This document shows positions 34,143 through 42,884 of a DNA stretch of 64,000 bases, piece after piece (position 1 is the first letter of the stretch; each line of letters opens with the position of its first letter). A program made the translations under genes and the position numbers. This DNA comes from Roseiarcus sp963794655. GTDB lineage: Bacteria; Pseudomonadota; Alphaproteobacteria; Rhizobiales; Beijerinckiaceae. The notes beneath the pieces were generated by a model. The model was given only the letters and a program-made list of their open reading frames with translations, was not told the DNA's origin and did not search any database. The stretch spans positions 496,001 to 560,000 of the forward strand of contig CAWCEV010000003.1 of the NCBI GenBank assembly GCA_963794655.1. Direction: 5' to 3'.

Positions 34143-35888
34143 TCACTCGGCGGCGGCGGCCGCTTCGCGCTTCGGCGCGCCGTAGGTGTCGGGGATCTTG
34201 TCGGCGTAAGCGGCCACGAAATCGTGGTCGTGATCGACCTCGACCGAGGGTTTCAGCGCCTCGTCCATGTAAGCCGCGCCGTGCTTGTCGGCGAGCACCC
34301 GGCGCAGGATTGAACGGTAGCGGAGCGCGAGCGCCGCCCATTTTCCGGCGACCTTCGCGAAATCCCACGCCCGCCAGGGATAGAACAGCGCCGGATTGAC
34401 CACCTTCATCCCGTGCCGGCGCTGGGTGCGGATCTTGCGCCGGACATAGCCGAACTGGAGCGGGTGCACGCCCTCGATCCGCGACGAGCCTGAGAACACC
34501 GTCATCGCGTCGACGATCTTGCGCGGGTTGATCCCGCTCGCCACCGCCCGCCTCAGCACGGTCTCGACATGGGCGTCGGAATAGTAGCGCGCCCACGCGT
34601 CGCGATAGACGCCCCGCCACGTGTCCGCCGACATGATCGCATGGTCGGCGCAGACATGTTCGAGATCGTAGTGGTTCATGTCCGGGTCCATGCGCGCCCC
34701 CTTGAGGTAGAGGGTCTTGTGGTCCTCGGAGCCCGGCAGCGGCGTGAGGAAGAAGAATTCGAGGATGTCGATCGGCAGTTCCCGCTTGATCGTGTCGATG
34801 TCGCGCGCAATCGATTCGGGCGTATCGGTCGGGAAGCCGAGGATGTAGCCGGCCCAGGTCATCACCTTGGCGCGCCGCCATGCCTGCAGCATGTCGCGAT
34901 ATTCCCAGATCTTGTTCTGGCGCTTTTTCGCGCCCATGAGAGACTGCGGATTGATGTTCTCGAGCCCGATGAAGACGGCGTTGCAGCCGGCCCGCGCCGC
35001 CTTCTCGATGAAGCCCGGGATCTTGTGGCAGAGCGTGTCGACCTGCAGCAGCAGGCGGATCTTGAAGCCCTGCTGCTCGCGCAGTTCGATCAGCCGGTCG
35101 AGAATCGCCTCCCAGTTGCGGTTGCGGGCGAAATTGTCGTCGGTGACGAAAAAGCGCGTGACGTCCTGCGCGGCGTTGGCGCGGACGATCGCCTCGACGT
35201 CGTCGGCGGTGCGATAGCGCGACTTGCGCCCCTGCACGTTGATGATGGTGCAGAAGGAGCACTGGAACGGGCAGCCGCGGCCGGCGTCGAAGCTCGTGTA
35301 ATGGCCCGCGACGCGAGTCACGACCGGCCGGGGCAGGACGGGGATCGCCGCCGCCGCCATGTCCGGCATGTCGTTGAGGTAATTGTAGACCGGCTTCGCG
35401 GCGCCGGCGTGGATGTCGCGCAGGAAGTCTCCAAGGCGCCCCTCGCCCTCGCCGGCGTAGAGGATCATGCCGAGCGCCTGCGCCTCTTTGAGGTCCGGCG
35501 GCAACTCGGGCAGCATGGCGATGCAACCGGAGACATGGAAGCCGCCGACCGCGACCGTCACCCCCGCTTTGCGAAACGCGCGCCCGATATCGAGCGCGCG
35601 CGGAAACTGATTCGACTGCACCCCGACCAGCGCGACCATGCCTTGATCCGCCAGAATGCGTCGCGAAATCGCGGGAATGTCGACGATCGTGTTGCACTCG
35701 TCGTAGATCTCGATCTCGATATCGACGTCCGGGCCGAGGACATGGGCTTCCGCGCATTCGGCGAGCAGGCCGTAGACGCTGGCGAGGCTGTTCGAGGGGA
35801 TGGTCGAACGCCGCCACTGGATCACGTAGCCGTCGTCGTCATAGTGCGACGGCTTGATCAAGGCGATCGTGAATTTGCGCTGAGGCAT
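34143..35888 (-). CDS. B12-binding radical SAM protein
   Basis: A 581-residue cytoplasmic enzyme. The N-terminal part (about 1-190) is a B12-binding-like Rossmann domain (GPDVDIEIEIYDECN, VALVGVQSNQFPRALDIG, VTVAVGGFHVSG). The radical SAM domain begins near 210 with the iron-sulfur motif AGRGCPFQCSFCTIINVQG (C-x3-C-x2-C) and continues through FFVTDDNFARNRNWEAIL, VFIGLENINPQSL and MTWAGYILGFPTDTPES. C-terminal residues after 440 are helical and family-specific. Such proteins perform methylation or other radical chemistry, for example on lipids or tetrapyrroles; the substrate is not known here. ATG 35888 follows an upstream region without coding support. Confidence 0.87.
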   Translation of the reverse strand: MPQRKFTIALIKPSHYDDDGYVIQWRRSTIPSNSLASVYGLLAECAEAHVLGPDVDIEIEIYDECNTIVDIPAISRRILADQGMVALVGVQSNQFPRALDIGRAFRKAGVTVAVGGFHVSGCIAMLPELPPDLKEAQALGMILYAGEGEGRLGDFLRDIHAGAAKPVYNYLNDMPDMAAAAIPVLPRPVVTRVAGHYTSFDAGRGCPFQCSFCTIINVQGRKSRYRTADDVEAIVRANAAQDVTRFFVTDDNFARNRNWEAILDRLIELREQQGFKIRLLLQVDTLCHKIPGFIEKAARAGCNAVFIGLENINPQSLMGAKKRQNKIWEYRDMLQAWRRAKVMTWAGYILGFPTDTPESIARDIDTIKRELPIDILEFFFLTPLPGSEDHKTLYLKGARMDPDMNHYDLEHVCADHAIMSADTWRGVYRDAWARYYSDAHVETVLRRAVASGINPRKIVDAMTVFSGSSRIEGVHPLQFGYVRRKIRTQRRHGMKVVNPALFYPWRAWDFAKVAGKWAALALRYRSILRRVLADKHGAAYMDEALKPSVEVDHDHDFVAAYADKIPDTYGAPKREAAAAAE

Positions 35889-36173
35889 GCCCGCCCTTGG
35901 GAAATCGAACCCGCTTTGGTGTATGGGGGCATAGCACAGGGCGCCCGCCGCGCGAAGCCTCGCTGGGCCGCAACGAAATAACGAGGCATTAGGCCCGCGA
36001 AGCTTGCATCCAGCGTTTAGGCGTTGACGCGGTCCTGGACAGGGGGCAGTTCGGGAAGCAGCGAAACAACAGGCTAGAGAAATGCGCACGACTTTGGCGC
36101 CCGACGTCTCGCGCATCTCGGGGGCGCCGAACTCGGCCTCAAAGCGCCGCGGCGGCGCCGGGCGGCAAAATAG

Positions 36174-37133
36174 TCAACCCCGCCGGCCGCACAGCACCAG
36201 ATTCTGGTCCTTGTTGACGCCCTTCTCGACAAAGCTTTCCACGGCGATGACTTTGGCCCATTCGCGCTCGATATATTCGCGGGTGTGGTACGAGGTCTGG
36301 TAGAAATCCGGCAGGCCTTCGGCGCCTTTGCCGCCGCCATGATGAAAGCCGCGGGCGATGAGCTTTTCCTCTTTTCGCTTGCGCGGGGCCCCGAAGGAGT
36401 GGGTCGAGATGACCGCCCGGCCGCCCGGCTTCATGACCCGGTTGATGTCCTCGAGCCAGGCGAACTGCATCGCCTCCGGAAGGTGAGTGAAGATCGAGAT
36501 CGAGTAGACGAAGTCGAAAAAACGATCCGGAAACGGCAGCGGCGGCATGGTCTCGTTGACCACGAACTTGCCCCTTGCGCTGAGATACGCGCTGCACCAG
36601 TCGATCGCCTGGCTGTCGATGTCCGATCCGTACCAATCGATCGAGTCAGCCGGCAGCGACGATTTTCGCGCGAGCTCCTGCAGCGGGACCAGGATTTGCC
36701 CGCATCCCACGCCGAAGTCGAGCGCCCGGAACTCGGCGCCCGCCCCCTGGACGCGCCCGAGATAGCCGACGATGTCGGCCGCGACCGCCCGGCCCACCTG
36801 CTCGAAGGTGTTGATATCCTCCGAACCGTGGATCCTCTTTCTCAAGAAAGCGGGCGGAAGCCCATGGTCCAGCTCGTAATTCTTCTGCCGGCGGACCTCG
36901 GCGTAGACCGACGGCGGGACGCCAAGGCGGTTCTCGAGCCACCCCTGCTCGACGAAATAGCTCCAGCCGCTCGCTTGGGGCTCGGCTTCAACCCTCGCTG
37001 CGACGTCGGGATTCGCCTTGAGATAGACCGCCTCGTCGAACCCTGGCGCCGGCGCCGCCAGCAGGTCGTCGCCCGCCTGCGCCTGCGCGGCGCCCGCCTT
37101 GCGCTTGTCCGCCCACTTCAATCGACCGAGCAT
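36174..37133 (-). CDS. Class I SAM-dependent methyltransferase with N-terminal extension
   Basis: A 319-residue protein. The first 85 residues (GFDEAVYLKANPDVAARVEA, GWSYFVEQGWLENRLG) look like the short D-x-x-x-Y-L-x-x-N-P-D-V module found in front of glycan-related enzymes. The methyltransferase follows, with motif I FRALDFGVGCGQILVPL near 140-156, WYGSDIDSQAIDWC, FDFVYSISIFTHLPE and INRVMKPGGRAVISTHS. The target is unknown but the N-terminal module suggests surface polysaccharide or glycolipid modification. It lies 285 bases upstream of the radical SAM gene on the same strand. Confidence 0.85.
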   Translation of the reverse strand: MLGRLKWADKRKAGAAQAQAGDDLLAAPAPGFDEAVYLKANPDVAARVEAEPQASGWSYFVEQGWLENRLGVPPSVYAEVRRQKNYELDHGLPPAFLRKRIHGSEDINTFEQVGRAVAADIVGYLGRVQGAGAEFRALDFGVGCGQILVPLQELARKSSLPADSIDWYGSDIDSQAIDWCSAYLSARGKFVVNETMPPLPFPDRFFDFVYSISIFTHLPEAMQFAWLEDINRVMKPGGRAVISTHSFGAPRKRKEEKLIARGFHHGGGKGAEGLPDFYQTSYHTREYIEREWAKVIAVESFVEKGVNKDQNLVLCGRRG

Positions 37134-37209
37134 CTCAAATCCTTCGAGGCCTCTTTTCCGCGCTGGCGCGGCGCCCTAAGCCTGATCCGCCACCCAAGGA
37201 GTCCCGCGC

Positions 37210-37989
37210 TTGCGCATCGCCACCTGGAATGTCAACTCGGTCCGCCAGCGGCTGCCCCATCTCCTCGACTATTTGAAGGAGGTCAGCCCCGACGCGCTCT
37301 GCCTCCAGGAGATCAAATGCCTCGACGAGCAGTTCCCGCGCATGGAAATCGAGGAGCTCGGCTATAACATCGAAACCCACGGCCAGAAGACGTTCAACGG
37401 CGTCGCCGTCCTCTCCAAGCGGCCGTTCGAGGTCGCGCGTGGACTGCCGGGCGACGAGAACGACTCCCAGTCGCGCTATCTCGAGGCGGTGATCCCGGCA
37501 GGCGACGGCGTCGCGCGGGTGGCGAGCGTCTATCTGCCGAACGGCAATCCGGTGAATTCGGAAAAATACCCCTATAAGCTCGGCTTCATGGAGCGGCTCA
37601 TCGCCCATACGCGCAAGCTCATGCAATATGAGGAGCCGCTGGTGCTCGCGGGGGATTTCAACGTCATACCGGAGGCGCGCGACGCCGCCCGCCCCGAGAT
37701 CTGGGTCAACGACGCGCTGTTCCTACCCGAGACGCGGGCGCGATATCGGGAGCTGATGGCGCTCGGCCTGACCGACGCCCTGCGCGCGACCACGGACGCG
37801 GGCGGCTTGTACACATTCTGGGATTATCAGGCCGGCGGGTGGCAGAAGAACAACGGCATCCGCATCGATCACCTGCTTCTCTCGCCCGAGGCGGCCGACC
37901 GGATGCGCTCCGTCGCCATCGACAAGGACATGCGCGGCCGCGACAAAGCCTCGGACCATACGCCGATCCGCGTCGACCTCGCCCTTTAG
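37210..37989 (+). CDS. xth: Exodeoxyribonuclease III
   Basis: A 259-residue apurinic/apyrimidinic endonuclease and 3'-5' exonuclease (EC 3.1.11.2) of base-excision repair. Motifs: IATWNVNSVRQRL at the start, DALCLQEIKCLDEQFP with the metal-binding Glu near 34, SVYLPNGNPV, LAGDFNVIPEARD near 152-164, IRIDHLLLSPEA, and the C-terminal KASDHTPIRVDLAL with catalytic Asp-His. A TTG start at 37210 aligns with the family's M-R/K-I-A-T-W-N-V-N start. Divergent from the methyltransferase gene. Confidence 0.95.
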   Translation: MRIATWNVNSVRQRLPHLLDYLKEVSPDALCLQEIKCLDEQFPRMEIEELGYNIETHGQKTFNGVAVLSKRPFEVARGLPGDENDSQSRYLEAVIPAGDGVARVASVYLPNGNPVNSEKYPYKLGFMERLIAHTRKLMQYEEPLVLAGDFNVIPEARDAARPEIWVNDALFLPETRARYRELMALGLTDALRATTDAGGLYTFWDYQAGGWQKNNGIRIDHLLLSPEAADRMRSVAIDKDMRGRDKASDHTPIRVDLAL

Positions 37990-38093
37990 CTCCCAATCCC
38001 CGCGCCCATCCAAGCTTGTCAGGAAGCCGGAACGGTCGCACATTTGGCGCGCCAGCCTCCATCCGGAGACGACGGCGCCTGCAGGAGACGCGG

Positions 38094-39785
38094 ATGTCCC
38101 AGACGGTAGCCGACACTTTGGTTGAGGCGCTCGAAAAGATCGGCGTCAGGCAGATATTCGGCCTCATCGCCGATTCGCTGAACCCGATCGGCGACGCCGT
38201 GCGCCGGAGCAAGATCGAATGGATCGGCGTGCGCCACGAAGAAGGGGCGGCGCTGGCGGCCGCGGGCCAGGCGAAGCTCACCGGCCGGCTCGGCGTGTGT
38301 TGCGGATCGACCGGGCCGGGCAGCACCCATCTCGTGGCCGGCCTTTATGAGGCGAGCCGCGACCATGCGCCGGTTCTCGCGATCTCAGGCGATATGCCGC
38401 GCCAGCTCGTGGGAATCGATTATTTCCAGGCGACAAACCCCAACAAGCTGTTCGACGACGTCTCGCTCTATACGCAGACCCTTACCTCACCGGCGCAGGC
38501 GCCGGTCGTTATCCATCAGGCCATCGCCACCGCCTATGCGGACCGCGGCGTCGCGCATCTCACGGCGCCGATGGACGTGCTCGCCGCGACGGCCGACGGC
38601 GCCGTCGCAAGCCTCGCCACGCTCAAGCCGAGCCCGGGATTTTGCGCCGCGGAAGCGGATATCGCGGAGCTCTCCCGTCGTATCGACGAAGCCGGCAAGA
38701 TCGTGATCATGTGCGGGGCCGGGTGTCATGGCGCGGCTGACGAGTTGCGCGCGCTCTCCGATCGGCTGAAGGCGCCGCTGATCCATTCCGTCAAAGGCAA
38801 GGACATCATGCCTTACGACGATCCTCGCTGGATGGGCGGCATCGGCATGATCGGGTCGAAGGCGGACTATCACGCCGTCATGCACTGCGATCTGTTTCTG
38901 ATGCTCGGCGCCGACTATCCCTATTCGGAGTTCCTGCCTCGCGAAGGCGTCGTCGTCCAGCTGGACGAGCGGGCGCGAGTGCTCGGCCGCCGGGCGCCGA
39001 CCGAGTTCGGCGTTGTCGGCTCGGTGCGGCCCACGGTCAAAGCGCTGCTCGACCGGGTCAGGCCGAAGAGCGATGGCGGGTTTTTCGATCGCGTGGCAAG
39101 CCAGCGCAAAACCTGGGACGAGATGCAGGACAAGCAGGCCGACCTCGCACGCAGCAAGGACCGCATTCATCCGCAGGCCGTGGCGCGTATGGTGAGCGAC
39201 CTCGCCAAACCCGACGCCGTGTTTGTCCTCGACACCGGGCTCAATACGCTCTGGTCGGGCAACTGGATCCGGCAAAGCGGCCAGCAGCGGATCATCGGCT
39301 CTTTCAACAATGGCGCCGTCGGCACAGCTGTCGGCCAGGCGAACGGAATTCAGGCGGTCGACCGCTCGCGCCAGGTTATCGCGCTTTGCGGCGACGGCGG
39401 TTTCAATATGTTGCTCGGCGAATTCCTCACCGCCGTACATCACAAGCTGCCGGTCAAAGTCGTGGTCTATAACAATTCGTCGCTCGGGCTGATCAGGCTC
39501 GAGGCCGAGGGGGTGGGACTGCCGGCCTGGAAAGCCATGGACTACCCCAATCCTGACTATGTCGCGCTCGCTCGCGCCTGCGGAGCCGTGGGCTTCAAGG
39601 CCGAAAAGCCAGGCGAACTGCGCGACGCGATTGACCAGGCGCTCAAGGCCGAAGGTCCGGCCATCGTCGACTGCGTCGTTCCGGCCGACGAACTGCCGAA
39701 CATGCCGCATATCGAACTCGACAAGGCCGAGAATTTCGCCAAGGCGAAGATAAAGGAAGCGTTGCTCGCATTTACCGGCGGGTGA
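38094..39785 (+). CDS. poxB: Thiamine-diphosphate-dependent pyruvate dehydrogenase (quinone), PoxB type
   Basis: 563 residues with the three-domain pyruvate-oxidase layout. N-terminal Pyr domain: TLVEALEKIGVRQIFGLIADSLNPIGDAVR and the catalytic Glu in WIGVRHEEGAALAAAGQAKLTGRLGVC. Central domain: VIMCGAGCHGAADELRALSDRL. C-terminal PP domain: IALCGDGGFNMLLGEFLTA, the G-D-G-x(about 25)-N-N thiamine-diphosphate motif ending VVVYNNSSLG. PoxB oxidises pyruvate to acetate and CO2 and passes electrons to ubiquinone at the inner membrane (EC 1.2.5.1). AGGAG lies 7 bases before ATG 38094. The close relative acetolactate synthase is less likely because of the N-terminal ADTLVEAL and IADSLNP phrases. Confidence 0.88.
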   Translation: MSQTVADTLVEALEKIGVRQIFGLIADSLNPIGDAVRRSKIEWIGVRHEEGAALAAAGQAKLTGRLGVCCGSTGPGSTHLVAGLYEASRDHAPVLAISGDMPRQLVGIDYFQATNPNKLFDDVSLYTQTLTSPAQAPVVIHQAIATAYADRGVAHLTAPMDVLAATADGAVASLATLKPSPGFCAAEADIAELSRRIDEAGKIVIMCGAGCHGAADELRALSDRLKAPLIHSVKGKDIMPYDDPRWMGGIGMIGSKADYHAVMHCDLFLMLGADYPYSEFLPREGVVVQLDERARVLGRRAPTEFGVVGSVRPTVKALLDRVRPKSDGGFFDRVASQRKTWDEMQDKQADLARSKDRIHPQAVARMVSDLAKPDAVFVLDTGLNTLWSGNWIRQSGQQRIIGSFNNGAVGTAVGQANGIQAVDRSRQVIALCGDGGFNMLLGEFLTAVHHKLPVKVVVYNNSSLGLIRLEAEGVGLPAWKAMDYPNPDYVALARACGAVGFKAEKPGELRDAIDQALKAEGPAIVDCVVPADELPNMPHIELDKAENFAKAKIKEALLAFTGG

Positions 39786-39859
39786 GGAAGGCGCGCCGGC
39801 CGCCGGCATCGGGTCGCGACGAAAATGAGTTGCTGGCGACGTGGTGGAGCGGCGACTGA

Positions 39860-40634
39860 ATGAACCTGTCTTCTCTTTTCGATCTTAGCGGCAAGACGGC
39901 TCTCGTGACCGGCTCATCGGATGGCCTCGGCCTCGCGATCGCGCGCGGTCTCGCCGCGGCCGGGGCGTCGATCGTCCTCAACGGCCGCGACGAGAAGAAG
40001 CTCGCCACCGTCCTGAAGTCCTTCGAGGCGGACGGGAGGCGCACGCTCGCGCGCGCCTTCGATGTCGCCGACGAGGCCTCGGTCCTCGCCGCCTTCGATC
40101 ATTTCGACGCGACTGGCGTCGAGATCGACATCCTAGTTAACAACGCCGGCTTCCAGCTCAGGAAGCCGATGCTCGACCTCAAGACCGACGAATGGCGCCA
40201 TGTGGTCGAGACTCGACCTGACCGGCTCGTTCCAGGTCGGCCGCGAGGCGGCGAGGCGGATGATCAAGCGCGGACGCGGCGGCAAGATCATCAATATTGC
40301 GTCACTGGCGAGCGAGGTCGCGCGCGCGACGATCGCGCCCTACACGGCCGCCAAGGGCGGCATCAAGATGCTGACCCGCTCGATGGCGGCGGAATGGGCT
40401 GTCCACGACATCCAGGCCAACGGCATCGGGCCGGGATATATCGACACCGAGATGACCAAGCCGCTGATCGCCGACGCCAAGTTCAATTCGTGGGTCAAGG
40501 GCCGCACGCCGTCGGGCCGCTGGGGCAAGCCGGACGATCTCATCGGCGTCGCGGTCTTCCTCGCCGCGCCCGCTTCGGCTTATGTCAACGGGCAGATCAT
40601 CTATGTCGATGGCGGACTGCTCGCCGTGATATGA
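39860..40634 (+). pseudogene. Gluconate 5-dehydrogenase-like SDR, frameshifted
   Basis: A short-chain dehydrogenase split over two frames. The first part has FDLSGKTALVTGSSDGLGLA (NAD(P) motif T-G-x-x-x-G-x-G), DILVNNAGFQLRKPMLDL and DEWRHVVET. The second part has LTGSFQVGREAARRMIKRG, NIASLASEVARATIAPYTAAKGG with the Ser-Tyr-Lys catalytic set, and the end RTPSGRWGKPDDLIGVAVFL and VNGQIIYVDGGLLAVI, typical of 2-keto-D-gluconate-related gluconate 5-dehydrogenase (EC 1.1.1.69). The shift is one extra base around 40211-40215 (ACTCGACCTG). Without it the protein would be about 257 residues. Real decay and sequencing error both remain possible. Confidence 0.82.
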
Positions 40635-40644
40635 TCATGGGCAG

Positions 40645-42675
40645 ATGACAGCGGCCAGTCCCACGCTCGCAAGGTCCGGCGGCGCTCTGCTCGCGCAACG
40701 GGTGCGCGACGCAACGCCGTCGCTGCTCTTCGGCCTGAGGATGTGGGCTTCCGTCTGCGTGGCGTTCTACGTCGCGTTCGCGCTTGAGCTCAGCGAGCCT
40801 TCGTGGGCCGCGACGACGGCGGCGCTGGTGTGCCAGCCGGTGCTCGGCGCTTCGTTGCGCAAGTCGATGTTCCGGATGGTCGGAACCATTGTCGGCGCCA
40901 TCGCCATCGTCGTCCTCGCCGCGCTCGTTCGTCAGGACCGGCTGGCCTTTCTGGTCGGGCTTACGCTCTGGTGCGCGGCCTCCGCCTTCATGGCGACGAT
41001 ATTGCGCAATTTCGCCGCCTATGCCGCGGCCCTCTCGGGCTATACCGCGGCGATCATCGCGATCGACGTTCTCGGGCCAGTCGGCAGCACCAACGGCGTT
41101 GTCTTCATGTTCGCCATCGACCGCGCGATCGAGATCTGCATCGGCATCGTTTGCGCGGGCGTCGTGCTCGCGTTGACAGATCTCGGGCACTCGCGGCGGA
41201 AGCTCGCAGCGGAATCGGCCGCAATCTCGAGCGCCGTCATGGATGGGTTCAGGGATTGCTTCTCGACCGCCAGCGGCAATCTCGACCAGTTTCGCGGCCT
41301 TCGGCGCGAACTCCTGCGCCGCGTGATCGCGCTCTATCCGATGGTCGACGCGGCGATCGGCGAGGCGTCCGACCTGCGCTATCGTTCGAAGGTGCTGCAG
41401 CGCGCGGTCGCGGGGCTTATGGAGACCGTCTCCGCCTGGCGCAAGGTCGCGTTCGCGATCGCGCTCAACGGCGACTCGGCGACAGCGCGCGAGGCCAACG
41501 CCATTCACGACCTGCTCCCGCAGGCGCGGCTCTCGCCAAACGCGATTGGCTCGGCCGACGAACCCGCGGCGATGCGCGACGCGTGCTGCGCCGCGGTCCG
41601 GACGCTCACAAGGTTTCAAGCCGAGACGCCGATGCAGAGGCTGCTCGCGGATAATGCGGCCGCGGCGATGCTCGGCATGGCCCGGGCCCTCAATGGCGTC
41701 GCCGCCGTCATCGACCCGCGCGAAATTGTCGGCGTCAGGGGAATGGCGCGGCTGAGGGTCGCCGACTGGGCGCCGGCCTATCTCAACGCCGCGCGGACCC
41801 TCGTCGCGGTCGGGGCGATCTCGCTCTACTGGGTCGCGACCGCCTGGCCGAACGGCGTGAGCGCGATCACGTTCTGCGCCGTGATCGTCATTCTGTTGCC
41901 GCCCGTCGGCGACGGGGCCTATTCGGCCTCGGTCGACTTTCTGAAAGGAACGTCTCTGGCGGCGGTCCTGGCCGGGCTCGTGGTGTTCGGCGTGCTTCCT
42001 CAGGTGACGACCTTCCCGACGTTGTGCCTGGTGCTCGGAGTGGTCCTCGTGCCGCTCGGATTCTTGAACGCGCAGGGCTGGAAGCCGATGCTCAATTTCG
42101 CGGCGGCCGTAAATTTCCTGCCGCTGCTCAACATCGCGAACGGCATGACCTACAATGGGTCGAGCTTCTTTAACGGCGCGATCGCCATTCTGGGCGGCAT
42201 CGCCGTCGGCGTGGTCGCGATGCTCGTCATCCCGCCGCTGACGCCGGCGATGCGCGCCAGAAGACTGCTCGCCTTGACCCTCGCCGATCTCCGGCGGCTC
42301 GTCAGCCGCGCCTCTCCCGGAAGCCAGAGCGACTGGGAAAACCGAGGGGTCGCGCGCCTGCTCGCCATGCCCGACCAGGCGGATCCTGACCAGCGCGCCG
42401 AACTCGCCGCCGCGGTCGCGGTCGGCAAGGAGATCGTGCGGCTTCGCCATGTCGCCCCCCGCTTCGTCCCGGGCGCGATGGTGGACGCGGCGCTCGCGGC
42501 TCTCGCCGACGGACGCAGCGGCGAAGCGGTCGCGCGCCTTCAGGAGATCGACCGCCGGGTCGCCGCCCTGCCCCGAGCGACCTCCCGCATTCCGCTCAGC
42601 CTGAGAGCCAGCATTCTGGTGATTTCGGGCCAGCTCTCGGAATTCGCCTCCTATTTCGACCAGCGGCCCCGATGA
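40645..42675 (+). CDS. FUSC-family inner-membrane efflux protein (AaeB-like)
   Basis: 676 residues with two blocks of about six membrane helices separated by a soluble domain. The first block (about 30-185) contains ALELSEPSWAATTAALVCQPVLGASLRKSMFRMVGTIVGA, the FUSC signature; the cytoplasmic segment spans about 190-375; the second block starts near 390 (TLVAVGAISLYWVATAWPNG). FUSC proteins such as AaeB export aromatic carboxylic acids or fusaric acid with an HlyD-type partner. The stop overlaps the DUF1656 gene by four bases. Confidence 0.9.
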   Translation: MTAASPTLARSGGALLAQRVRDATPSLLFGLRMWASVCVAFYVAFALELSEPSWAATTAALVCQPVLGASLRKSMFRMVGTIVGAIAIVVLAALVRQDRLAFLVGLTLWCAASAFMATILRNFAAYAAALSGYTAAIIAIDVLGPVGSTNGVVFMFAIDRAIEICIGIVCAGVVLALTDLGHSRRKLAAESAAISSAVMDGFRDCFSTASGNLDQFRGLRRELLRRVIALYPMVDAAIGEASDLRYRSKVLQRAVAGLMETVSAWRKVAFAIALNGDSATAREANAIHDLLPQARLSPNAIGSADEPAAMRDACCAAVRTLTRFQAETPMQRLLADNAAAAMLGMARALNGVAAVIDPREIVGVRGMARLRVADWAPAYLNAARTLVAVGAISLYWVATAWPNGVSAITFCAVIVILLPPVGDGAYSASVDFLKGTSLAAVLAGLVVFGVLPQVTTFPTLCLVLGVVLVPLGFLNAQGWKPMLNFAAAVNFLPLLNIANGMTYNGSSFFNGAIAILGGIAVGVVAMLVIPPLTPAMRARRLLALTLADLRRLVSRASPGSQSDWENRGVARLLAMPDQADPDQRAELAAAVAVGKEIVRLRHVAPRFVPGAMVDAALAALADGRSGEAVARLQEIDRRVAALPRATSRIPLSLRASILVISGQLSEFASYFDQRPR

Positions 42676-42884
42676 GATTCAACGAGATCAACCTGTTCGG
42701 ACTTTACGTCGCGCCGATCGCGGTGATCCTCGGCGTCGCCTGGGTGATCTATCTCCTGCTGAGGCGCGCGGGCGACCGCTTTGGCTTCAGCGAGCAGGTC
42801 TGGCATCCGGCGCTGTTCGACCTCGCGCTCTATGTTATCATCGTCTCGGCGATCGTCATCGTGGCGGCGCGTTGGGGAATTTGA
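42672..42884 (+). CDS. DUF1656 small membrane protein (AaeX-like)
   Basis: 70 residues with two membrane helices: FGLYVAPIAVILGVAWVIYLLLRR and LFDLALYVIIVSAIVIVAARW. The middle W-H-P-A-L-F-D is the conserved DUF1656 phrase. These small proteins always accompany FUSC and HlyD partners in aaeXAB-type operons. It overlaps aaeB-like by four bases and the HlyD-like gene by one base, so all three are translated together. Its detailed role is unknown. Confidence 0.92.
   Translation: MRFNEINLFGLYVAPIAVILGVAWVIYLLLRRAGDRFGFSEQVWHPALFDLALYVIIVSAIVIVAARWGI

Noticed and set aside
38094..39785. Acetolactate synthase as an alternative identity for the TPP enzyme
   Set aside because: The N-terminal sequence and the overall match favour PoxB; there is no regulatory subunit or branched-chain gene nearby.
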